From: Siphonodentalium dalli
Lineage: Eukaryota > Mollusca > Scaphopoda > Gadilida > Siphonodentaliidae
DNA: 64,000 bases
Direction: 5' to 3'
Assembly (NCBI GenBank): GCA_032622095.1
Contig: CP136061.1
Span: 41,919,797-41,983,796 of the forward strand
In this document: one piece after another, positions 34,927 through 46,900 of the stretch
How the letters are laid out: each line of letters opens with the position of its first letter
Numbering within the stretch: the stretch's first letter is position 1
Position numbers and translations under genes: made by a program
The notes under the pieces: model-generated
Databases searched by the model: none
Told to the model about the DNA's origin: nothing
The model's input: only the letters and a program-made list of their open reading frames with translations

Positions 34927-37900
34927 AATCCCCAACACACCGACCCCCATCCACCACCTCCAATGGTGCCACACCGAGGGGCGAAAATGGTATATGGACC
35001 TACCCATGCCGTCAAATCGGCCGCGAAAGCCTTAATTTTTGAAGGCAAGATCCATTATGATGAATATCGGGATGCCAGGAACGTTAATGATTCGATACCA
35101 GAAGCAGTTCTCCAGTTGAACGATGTGTGGAGAGAAACAATGGAGACACCATGTGTTCAAGCAGGTTATGATAGAAATGACCACAGTGTTTGCAGGTAGT
35201 ATTATTGTCATATGTCGTCGGTTGAAGATGTTAGTCATTTGTACCGCTTTCAGTAGATGATTGTTCAAAGATAGCTTCCATCCTCTCCATGTAGACATTT
35301 GACAAGGTTTAACTGTTTTTAATAGATCCAGTGGTAATAACGACCAACTCAATCAGCATCAGGACCAACAGCAGCACCACCAACAGCAACAACAACAACA
35401 TCAGGTCAGTTAGAACTCATGTACCCAACCATTTAAGGACTATAGACATTTAAAATATAGAACAGGATGCCGTAGCATGCCTCGAAAAATAGTGACGCAA
35501 TATTATTTACTGCAAAAGTAGGTTATTAAAGAGATGAACAGGCAACCACCAATACCAGTGCGTGTCACTAGAGTGTGTACAACGTCGTGCTACAAAAATG
35601 GTCCCACAACTTAAAGAACTGGATTATAAACAAAGATTAATACGTCTCAATTTGATGTCAGTGAAGTTTCGCAGATTCCGTGGAGATATGATAGAGACCT
35701 TCAAAATTTTAAAACAGTCTTACAACGTAAATCCGGACTTGTATTTTCAAAGATCATTATCTACAACCACAAGGGGTCACTCGCTGAAATACAATTGCCT
35801 CGTAAAAAACTAATAAAGACATAGGCAAATATTATTTCACCAAGAGAGTTGTTATACCATGGAACAATTTACCAGAGATGATTGTTTCATCCGTCAACCT
35901 GACGCAGTTCAAAGAACTGTTTGACTCATATTTCTATAGCCAGAAATATGAGTACTATGAGTGATTTTAACATATTGATTTTATGATTACGTTATAATTT
36001 ATATCCATGTTTCAAATCGGAACACAAAGTCGGATGACTTGTTTCGAAATAAATGATACTGATACTGATTTACCATACTTAGTTCATAATAGTTGAATAT
36101 TTTCTGGCAGTACTGACACAACATTCCGCTGTATAGAAAAAGTAATTTCGTCAATATAAAGCGATTTCATATGTGTGCCTCAGAGACAAGCTGCAAAACA
36201 GAGTTCAGTCCCCTCGCTACGCGATGTCTGAACGCTGCCGGTGTATTTTCTTAATTAAATCTAACATTTTTTATTGAAGTGTTTTGACATTTACAGTGAG
36301 TTACTCTTCATTCTGGCGACCATTTTCAAATGAATATGGACAGTTCAGTTTCTCAGAATAATGCAGATGAATTATAATCTACAAAAATCTCAAATAATAA
36401 ATGCGACATTTCTTCACATTCCGTGTAGGTGCGGGCAGCGGTAAGTCCTGCGTATGGGGACTGAACTCTGCATGGAGCTTGCCTCAGAGATAGGCAACTT
36501 TCTATTTTAGCCGGCTAATTTTTGCCCAAACGATCATTTACGTATTTATCAACCTATTTTAATACTGGGAAACATTGACTAGCGAATCGTATTCCATGTG
36601 ATTTAAAGTGGCACCGGGAAACATTGACTAGCGAATCGTGTTCCATATGATTTAAAGTGGCGCCGGGAAACATTTGACTAGCGAATCGTATTCCATATGA
36701 TTTATAGTGGCCCTGGGAAACATTGACTAGCGAATCGTATTCCATATTATTTAAAGTGGCCCCGGGAAACATTGACTAGCGAATCGTATTCCATATGATT
36801 TAAAGTGGCGCCGGGAAACATTTGACTAGCGAATCGTATTCCATATTATTTAAAGTGGCCCCGGGAAACATTGACTAGCTAATCGTATTCCATATTATTT
36901 AAAGTGGCCCCGGGAAACATTGACTAGCGAATCGTATTCCATATGATTTAAAGTGGTGCCGGGAAACATTGACTAGCGAATCGTATTCCATATTATTTAT
37001 AGTGGCCCCGGGAAACATTGACTAGCGAATCGTATTCCATATGATTTAAAGTGGTGCCGGGAAACATTTGACTAGCGAATCGTATTCCATATTATTTAAA
37101 GTGGCCCCGGGAAACATTGACTAGCAAATCGTATTCCATATTATTTAAAGTGGCCCCGGGAAACATTGACTAGCGAATCGTATTCCATATGATTTAACGT
37201 GGCACCGGGAAACATTGACTAGCGAATCGCATTCCATATGATTTAAAGTTTCGCCGGGAAACATTGACTAGCGAATCGCATTCCATATGATTTAAAGTGG
37301 CACCGGAAGAGATACATGTTGCTCGTCTTTATCTTTGAGTGCGTCACCCCCCCCCCCCCCCTCCCCGAATTATAAAGACCAGTTAACAAATAGAGGGGTG
37401 ACTCCTGAGTACTAGTTAAGAAAATATGGAATATATTTAATAATTTTACATTAATATCATAGTGATCACACATTTGCTGAAGTAATATTCATAACTTCAA
37501 AATATCAAGAGGTACTATAGATAGAATTACATCACCACATACCAAGGTACTATAGACAGAATTACATCACCACATACCAAGGTACTATAGACAGAATTAC
37601 ATCACAATATGTCATTTGGGCTGGAAGATACTAAAAATTCGTGTAATTATGTGCTATAAAAGCTCTTTTGTTGAATACTGAATGCCGGTTAAATTGGGTA
37701 TATGAATCCCGAGAACCAGTTAAAGGGATACTGTATTCAAATGTTGTGTTGGTTTCTAGTCTCCGAGTCGTATAATAATGTCCATTGCTTGAAAGTCTGT
37801 TGAGTACGACGTAATGTTACGGATGGCAGATTAGCTGGAATACGAAAATACAAATTGTCGTCGAGTAATATTTTTTTAGTTTTCAAGAAAATGTATCAAA

Positions 37901-40900
37901 TAAATGTTATATTATATGCATACTAGTCCAACATACTCATTTAAATAATTATATAGTCACTAGTCAGTGAGTGGCTTTATGCCCGGTATCAACATAATAT
38001 TTTACACGATCATTTGTGCCACGCGTTGCCCTATCCACTGTCCGACAATTAATTTGATTACGTCTTGTACACGGAAATTCGCAATTTAATTTATGGCTTC
38101 AGCCATAAACTAAATTCATATAAAATTATTAACTTTGATTTTAAGATAACCTATTAACCTGAACGTTTACAAAATACATCTTCAACTCAAATTACTTATT
38201 TTTCTATATATTATCGATATTAGATTGTGTGACATAACTACTCATGCCCCATTATATTCCCATAACTTGATTCAAGGACATATAACACTCCGTGTATATT
38301 ATATCACTGTCCATATATATATATATGTAGAACCCCAAACTCGAATATCCGTGTTCGGTTCCTTAGGGAAACCTCACACATCTTACTCCCAGCCAAGACC
38401 TACACACAATGAAGACGGCTCCCAAATATGGTCATCAGAAATGACCATAACAGCGGGACCAATCCCGATGTGTATTACCAATCACCTCATTATGTATTCA
38501 CCCAAATGGTATATAAGTAAATACAATTCTCCAAGATATCATGCTTGTTCTATTCCACTTCCGAGCCTATAATGCGTAGAGGCTCGACTATTCTAATACT
38601 AGGATCATCGATTGTCACATTTGTATACACTGCTTGTATATTATTCACGACCTATTAAAAACTTGTACATATCTATGTGTCCATTACCTCACAATTGTTG
38701 TTATTACCGGGAACGTATTGAACGGAGAGGTATGAATCCTGCTTACCGCCTGAACACGACTTGAATCCGGCATACTAAATTCGGAGTGGTCGCATCCTCA
38801 TCTTTAAGCGTCGGTCTTCAATGACAGTTTTGTGATTTTAGCTTGTGATCCTGGATACTTGAGTCATATTCTCGATGGAAAGCAATACTGCTTGAAGTAC
38901 TACGGTACCGACATGACCATAACAAGTGCCAAATCTACCTGCACCACGGAGGGTGGTCACGTGATAACAATAGAGTCCCGACTCATGCTGGGCGACCTCG
39001 AACAACTGCTACTAACAGTGGGCCACAGCACAGGTGAGCTATTAATAGTCACAGACCGCCACTACTAACAGTGGGTCACAGCACGGGTGGGCTATTAATA
39101 GTCACATACCACTGCTACTATCAGTGACAAGGTTGGCAGTCTAGAAAATCCAGGAGAGCTATTAATAGTCACAAGCCACTACTACTAACAGTGGGCCACA
39201 GCACATGTGAGCTATTAATAGTCACAAATCGCTGCTACTAACAGTGGGCCACAGCACAGGTGAGCCACTAATAGTCACTGACCGCTACTACTAACGGCGG
39301 GCCACAGCACATGTGATCTATTAATAGTCACAAACCACAGTGACTGCTACTAACAGTGGGCCACAGCACAGGTGGACTACTAATAGTCACAAACCACAGT
39401 GACTGCTACTCACAGTGGACAAGAGCACAGGTGAGCTATTAATAGTCACAAACCACTACTACTAACAGTGGGTCACAGTAAATGTGAGATATTAATAGTC
39501 ACAAACCACAGTGACTGCTACTAACAGTGGGCCAGAGCACAGGTGAGCTATTAATAGTCACAAACCACAGTGACTGCTACTAACAGTGGACAAGAGCACA
39601 GGTGAGCTATTAATAGTCACATACCACTACTACTAACAGTGGGTCACAGCACAGGTGGACTACTAATAGTCACAAACCACAGTGACTGCTACTAACAGTG
39701 GACAAGAGCACAGGTGAGCTATTAATAGTCACATACCACTACTACTAACAGTGGGTCACAGTAAATGTGAGATATTAATAGTCACAAACCACAGTGACTG
39801 CTACTAACAGTGGGCCAGAGCACAGGTGAGCTATTAATAGTCACAAACCACAGTGACTGCTACTAACAGTGGACAAGAGCACAGGTGAGCTATTAATAGT
39901 CACAAACCACAGTGACTGCTACTAACAGTGGGCCAGAGTACAGGTGAGCTATTAATAGTCACAAACCACAGTGACTGCTACTAACAGTGGGCCACAGCAC
40001 AGGTGAGCTAGTAAAAATAGTCACAAACCGCTGCTACTATCGGTGGGTCACAACACAGGTGAGCTAATATTATCATACGTAAATGTAATAAAGCCTACGT
40101 AGATTATATCCATATGGCGGCTTGCGATCCAAAATACATTTATAATATTCGCTTTTTGAATTATCCCGGTATCGCAATAAGTCGACGAATTTGCTGTGAC
40201 ACTGATAAAAGGAAATAATGACACCAACAGTGTGACTTATAAGTTAATAAGTACGTGATTGACACATAACCGCACTACATGTGGAGTTATTACAGTGTGT
40301 GCAGTATATATAACCACACCACATGTGGAGTGATTACAGCGTGTGCAGTATATATAACCACACCACATGTGGAGTGATTGCATAGTGTGCAGTATATATA
40401 ACCGCAATACATGTGGAGTGATTACAGAGTGTGCAGTATAGCTCAGGATATGCTGATACACAGTCGAGTCATGTAGTCCAAACATATTCAACGCATATTC
40501 AAAGGCGTTGAATATGTTTGGACTACATGACTCGACTGTGTATGTGCATAAGCAGTTGCAGCTCAGATTTGAATAGGCGTTGAATATGTTTGGACTACAT
40601 GACTTGACTGTGTATCAGCATATCCAATAATTTCAATGAGTATATAGGACTAGTATGCATTTAATATAACATTTATTTTATACATTTTCTTGAAAACTTT
40701 CCTTGAAAAATATTACTCGACAACGACAATTTGTATTGTCGCATTCCAGCAAATATGCCATCCGTAACAGTACGTCGTATTCAACAGACTTTCAAGCAAT
40801 GGACATTTGGTTACCAGTATCCCTTTAACTGATTCTTTGGATTAATATACCCAATTTAACCGGCATTCAGGATTCGACAAAAGAGCCTTTATGGCACACA

Positions 40901-43900
40901 ATTACACATTTTTTTTAGTATTTTCCAGTCCAAACAGGGGGGGGGGGGGGGGTTCGGAAAAAAATTCAGGCACGTATGCTGATTTTGTCCTTTCTATCCT
41001 TATTGGGGCCCACCCATCCCCGCGTCCAAATTTTTTTCCGTTTTCGGCAGTTTTTTCCTGACCATTTTTGGACACCCACCCCCCCCCCCCCCCCTAAACA
41101 GAAATTTGCAGTGGGAAATTCACTGTAAACAGCTGTATGTAAATTTCTGTGCATACTATTTGTCATTGACATGTAAATAGGAACGAGTCATTTTGGGGTC
41201 ATTCCGCCAAAAATGGGGGTTGGATGAGAGCAAAGTGACTTAACATATTATAGTACAGTTCACAATATGAAGGAACAATAGCCTGTTAGTCATGTCGCAA
41301 GCATATGGGTGCACTTCCCGGAATATCAACATATCCCAACTCATGAACAGATTGTGACATTAAGAACTAACCACGATTGAATATAGTGTCATTAACTGAT
41401 TGACAGTCACAGTGTATTTCGCAAGCATATGAACGCATGCATTTGACACTATATCAATACGTGGGATAAAACACAAAACCGCACACATATGTTACTGCTG
41501 TCAGTATATCGGACGATTGCAATGAGTAAGGACAGCACGATCAGTCAAAATATATCTAAGTGTAATCGTTACGTGACGCATGCATGAGACACCAAAACCA
41601 TCATCATAAAAATTCAGTCATACGGTAGAGTCGAGAATATTGTACCCAATTATTGGTTATGTCACGCATTTAAGGCTTTATTTGTTTGTGTATAATGCGT
41701 TCCTACCTCAATAATGTGTACACTGCGATTCTACATCAATAAAGCAAGTTTCAGTCCATATACCATGATGCGATTATCAAAGTCGCAACCGTGTGGGCGC
41801 CCCTTCCGGAGTAATAGTATCGACTTATCCCAACTCTGGTAGTCTATGTCGCAAGCATATGGATGCACTTATGACACGATATCAACATCGCACGCCTGGT
41901 ATGGAATATACACACAACACCGCATGCATACGTCAGTTACTGTTGTCAGTATATCAGACGAGTACAATGGCGTATAAGGATAGCACAATCCGCCAAATTC
42001 TACCATAAGTGTTATTCTCACACAAAGCATGCAGAAGTGACATAAACTATCGGCCAGTACCGCACGCCCTACCTATATATTCTAACTGACCCTTTCCCGC
42101 CGATGTCTCTACATCATTGCCAGATAGATGTTGTCTAACACTGTTTCTTCAATGAAAGTTGTTAATTCCAAGTAAAACATCATAGATTTAACAATAAAAC
42201 CTGGAAAGTTTGAGCATTTTGGTGACTTCATCTGTATTTTTTTGTTGTTGCGACAATTGCCATATTTGTTTAATACACCACTAAACACCATCAGCACCAA
42301 ATTTCTAGCTTATTAATAGTCACAAACAACTACTTTTTTATTGGAATAAACATACATCAATGAAGGATTGTAAACATAAACAGAGGTACACATTATTATA
42401 TACCAATCGACATTCTTCCAATTCTCTCACATCTCGCTCGCTTCATTTACACGTCTTTCGTACACCACATGCACTCCCAGTGACTGACATGAAAATTGGG
42501 ATTAATGGAATATATGTTCAAATTAATATATTAATTCAGATATTAATCTTTGAACTTTGTTCCTGTGTACGGCGTGTCGATACGACATCTACCCATAGAC
42601 GGCATTGTGATATTGGCGGGGATATCGTATTTCCAGTTAGAATAACTAAGTGAGTTTTCGAGTTGGTGAAGAGATCACTGCCAGGAGAATGAAGTTGATT
42701 GTTGTTGACTTGTGGGTACATGTTACACATGTAAAGCCTTTTCTAAAAGGAGCCAGTTTTTCGAAATTTCTTCTTGTTTCGATTGGCATCGTGCGGTATA
42801 CTTCTCACATTGGTATCTATAACTCAACTCTTTGAGGAAAACATTTAGCGATAAGTTAATTGGATTGAATTTAGTCCTATATATGTATTGTTTAATTAGG
42901 AGCCGTAGCATGTTAGTTGTAAAGTTAGGATCCGTTGGCGAAGAGCCGAGAATCATTGTCGTTTGTTGAGGACAGAGATCAATGCTGTTAATTTTACCCC
43001 AATCGCTGAGTTCTTTAATGCATTTTTGAACGTGAACACAGTTCCAAAATATGTGGGAGATGTCTTCTGTCTCCCTTTTACATCTGTCGCATTTATCATC
43101 TTGTCGTAAATTAGACATTTTGAGAAACTTATTGGTTGATAATATTCGTGAATTTATTCGGAATTGTAGCCATTGCAGCTTTGTGTCCGGCGTCGTGAGA
43201 AAGGGAAGTTTATCCAGTTTGCACCAATTAATTATGTTATCGGGAAATAACACTTGCCATTTTCTGTGTGCTACAGTAGAAGTTGGAATGTCGATTAAAA
43301 TTTTATAAAAGTCTTGTCCTCCTCAACAGTTTTTAAGCAATTTAATGTTATTTGGTAACAGGGGAGTGACTATACGAGTTATAGGTTGTTCAAGTGTTTT
43401 TTTGCAAGTAATTTTATCTGATGTTGGATGTTATTAAGAGTGATGAAGTTTGTATGTATGTTATAGATCCTTAGTAGATCGTCTCGTGTAAGAAAACAAC
43501 CTGTATTGTCCAGCACATCGTTTAAAAAGAGAACCCCAGGAGGGGTTTTCTCGCCAGGAAGTGAAATTTATTACTTTTCCGTATTGCTTTATATTTGGGT
43601 TATTCCATAACGTACATGCTGATATTTGGCGATTGTTTCTATCTTTCTCTAGAAATTTTGTAAATGCCATCAGGACATCATGCCAAAAAGGGTTGGTTAA
43701 TTTCTTTGCCTGTTTTTCTATGTAAGGGTAGTCATAAGTAAGGAACATAGGATAATCAAATAAAGGTATATGTATTAATGGAGTCCACTTGGCACTTTTT
43801 GTCACGAGGCGCCTAAACCAAGTTATTTTCATGGACATCATAAAATGGTTAACATCAACCATTTTTAATCCGCCATTCTTATAATCCTGACATATAACTT

Positions 43901-46900
43901 TGCGTTTGATTCTATCATGCTTCGAGATCCAAAGAAAATTAAAGAGCATTGTGTCCAGATTTTTCATAAAAACATTACCGGGATTTGGGAGAGCTACAAA
44001 AAGGTGTGTTAATTTTGGGAGTATTAGTGATTTTATCATAGTATTCGACAAATGGGTGTAAGTAACCGGTGTTTCCATATTTCTATCAAAAGTTTGACTT
44101 CAGCAAGTTTTTTATCATAATTTATATTCATTTTCTCAAGGTTTGTATCAAAGTGTATTCCAAGGAGATTGAAAGTACTATCGAATGTTAGTCCAAGGTC
44201 TGGGCACATAATATCTGTATGTTTCGTGTAAGATCCAATCCACGACGCCTGACACTTGCTATGGTTAATTTTTAGGCCTGAATAATCTGCAAATAAGTTA
44301 AAACCAGTATATGCTTCCCTAAGACTTTCTTCGCTGCCGTCTAAGAAAGGCGTCGCGTCGTAACGCGGTCATTAGATTTTATCATAATAGCTAAGATTTC
44401 TGCGCATAGCAAAAACAATATACGGCGAGACTGGGTCACCCTGTCGACAGCCACGATGTAGTTTGAAACTCTGAGGTATATGCCCATTTAATAAAATAGA
44501 TGAGTTGATATTCGTATAAAATATAGAAATCCACCCTTTCATGTCTTCTCCAAAATTAAAAAGGTTAAGGCATTTATGTATAAATTTCCATGATACTGAA
44601 TCAAAGGCATTTTCAAAGTCTAGGAGGAGCAGTAACCCAGGTTTATCAGCCAATTTTGCCTTGTGATTAAGATCATAGGTAAGTCTAGTAATGTCTCCGA
44701 TGTAGCGATTTTTTAAGAATCCAGTTTGATCCTCACTTATTATATCAGATATGACACACTTTAGTCTTTCAGCTATACACGAAAAAGCTAATTTGTACTT
44801 TACTTTAAACATATTTTAATGTATTTAGAAAAAATATACATAGGGATCAGGGCACAAGTTACAAAACTTACAAACTTGCCCCTCTCCTAATACAATCATG
44901 GAACATACATAAAAATACATAGCAGATATAGCAAACTGTTTATAAAGAAGAGTGCAGAGTGTGTGTGCTGCGGATGTCGGGTTTCCATCTGTATTCCAAT
45001 CTCGGTTATGAAGAAAACGCTAGAACTCAGTGAGTTGAAAGATGAATAGCGAAATTTACCATACATGGGTTTGTTCAAAACGCTCTGTTTTAGCTATAAA
45101 AGATTGAGTAATGCGGAAAAGAGTAGTGTTCTTTTGATTTGATATACCTTTTACCCCATATAAGCAATGATTTGCTTCTAATGATTGAAAGCCATTAATA
45201 CTTAAATTTCGGTAAAAGTCAATTCTCTGATCTACAAATAAAGGGCAAACATGAAAATAGTGATTGGCGTCTTCAATGTCTAAGTTACAGGGGCATATAG
45301 GCGAATCTGATATGTGATTATCAAACATATCCGAACGGAGATCACTACACTGATTCCGAATTTTACAGTGTATTATATTAATTTTCCTTTTTCCTGTATA
45401 AAAATAAGAGGGTGGTTTTATTATTGGGTCTATAATCCCTAAATTGGCTCTGAAATCGGAAATGGAGGTTGCATTGATTACATACACAGGTAATTTGTTC
45501 CATTCCAGAACAACAGATGGGAGAAATGACTGTTTAAAATGCTCAGTGTTAGCGAAATAGGAATAAAATTTATTTGGAAATCTAAGATTATAATCCGATC
45601 GTTCTCTGGAGCGTGCCGGTAGGAGATATGTCAGATACAAAGGGGCGTCTTCATTGATAATTCTGTAAATTGCTTGCAAATGGCGATGTTGCCTACGCCT
45701 GTGTAGTGTCCGCCAACCTACCTCAAGCCATAACTTGTTAAGTGATACTGAACGATTTAGGCCGGTTACGATTCTAGCGGCGTCTTTATGTATTCGGTCG
45801 AGTTTTTCCAATAAGTAATCGGGTGCTGAATCCCAAACGACGTCAGCATAATCCAAAATAGGAAGGATATACGCATTGTAAAAAAATTCGAGTGTCTTTC
45901 TATCGAGATCGTTTTTTAATTTCCTCAATTGTGATAGTCTAGAAGCAGCTTTGTTTGCTGTGTGTTCTATTTGTTTGTTCCATTTTAAATTTGATTGAAA
46001 TTCAAGGCCAAGGTGCTTATGCGATTCGTTAAATGAAATAGTTTCGTCCTGGAATATTAAATCTGGGGAATTATCTTGAGGCACGAATGAGAAGGATATT
46101 GCCTTGCTTTTCTTGGGATTGAACGAAACTAACCAGTTGTCTGCCCATAGACTGACCCTTTTGAGGTCCTCGTTTAGTTCTGATTGTAGGATGTTAAGAT
46201 TGAAGTGAGAAGCTGTGAGACATGTGTCATCAGCATACATTCTAACAGTTGATGTGAGGTTATCTGGTATGTCATTAATGTATATTAAAAATAGGAAAGG
46301 CCCAAGGATTTATCCTTGGGTAACATCCGCTGTGATGGTTTCAAAATCAGAATAAGTGTTATTGATTCGGACCCTTTGCTTCCTGTTAGTGAGATAGTCC
46401 TCCAGCTAATTTGTAAGATATATTCAAGAGTGAAATTGGTCGCCAGTTTTTCAGATGATTTCTTTCTAACTACTACTACTAACAGTGGGCCACAACACAT
46501 GTGAGCTATTAATAGTCACAAACCACTGCTACTAACAGTGGGTAACAACACAGGTGAGCTATTAATAGTCACAAACCACTGCCAATAATAGTGAATATCT
46601 ATCACCCCTACTACCTACTCCCACCCGGACCTGAATCCTAAATACCAGCTAACAAATCATGTGCACCACATAATAAAATCTAGTTCAAGTTCTAGTTATG
46701 TCTATGCCCAATTGTGCTATCTAATTTAGTATATTCTGACAGCAGATTTTTCTAATGATGTGGGGGGAGTCAGTATCAGCGTTTCGTTTTATATGTTAAG
46801 GGGTAGGTACTACCGATAGTAAATTGCTTTACAATCACTGTCTATCATTTCTCACCAGGTATTATTGATGACCAATTATCAAAGTAAAAACACCTGTTTG

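Larger units (their letters stand above)
42334..46467 (-). mobile_element. Tx1/L1-like LINE, 5' truncated and dead, host of a nested LINE
   Basis: On the minus strand the pieces read in ORF2 order: NWRPISLLNISYK (46404-46460), then after the nested insert KLAFSCIAERLK, EDQTGFLKNRYIGD and DFENAFDSVSW (to 44372), SGLKIN-HSKC-WIGS (44370-44080), SLILPKLTHLF...NGGLKMVD (44078-43461) and a C-terminal block with KLQWLQFRINSRIL and C-x2-C-x8-H-x4-C (43253-42723). These phrases fit the L1/Tx1 group. The catalytic YADD box is gone (RYDAT remains, with codons missing before it), and frameshifts occur near 44380 and 43300-43460. The 3' end is AATAAAAAA. AACTAC flanks both sides (42328-42333, 46468-46473) and the flanks rejoin as the lectin minisatellite. 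Confidence 0.85.

Noticed and set aside
34673-35048. Open frames of 94-120 codons on both strands (Ser-Leu or Arg-Glu repeats)
   Set aside because: They are translations of the CT/GA microsatellite and have no flanking coding signal.
35326-35404. Possible extra lectin exon between exons 2 and 3
   Set aside because: It has AG and GT borders and a linker-like translation, but 79 nt would break the phase needed by exon 3. It is kept only as a finding.
36567-37310. CRISPR array
   Set aside because: The regularly spaced repeats here and at 50452, 58676 and 59652 have no unique spacers and the sequence is eukaryotic; they are head-to-tail satellites.
45056-46240. A 394-codon ORF as a host gene
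   Set aside because: It is the 3' part of a LINE reverse transcriptase, starting inside the catalytic box, inside a truncated insertion with target duplication.
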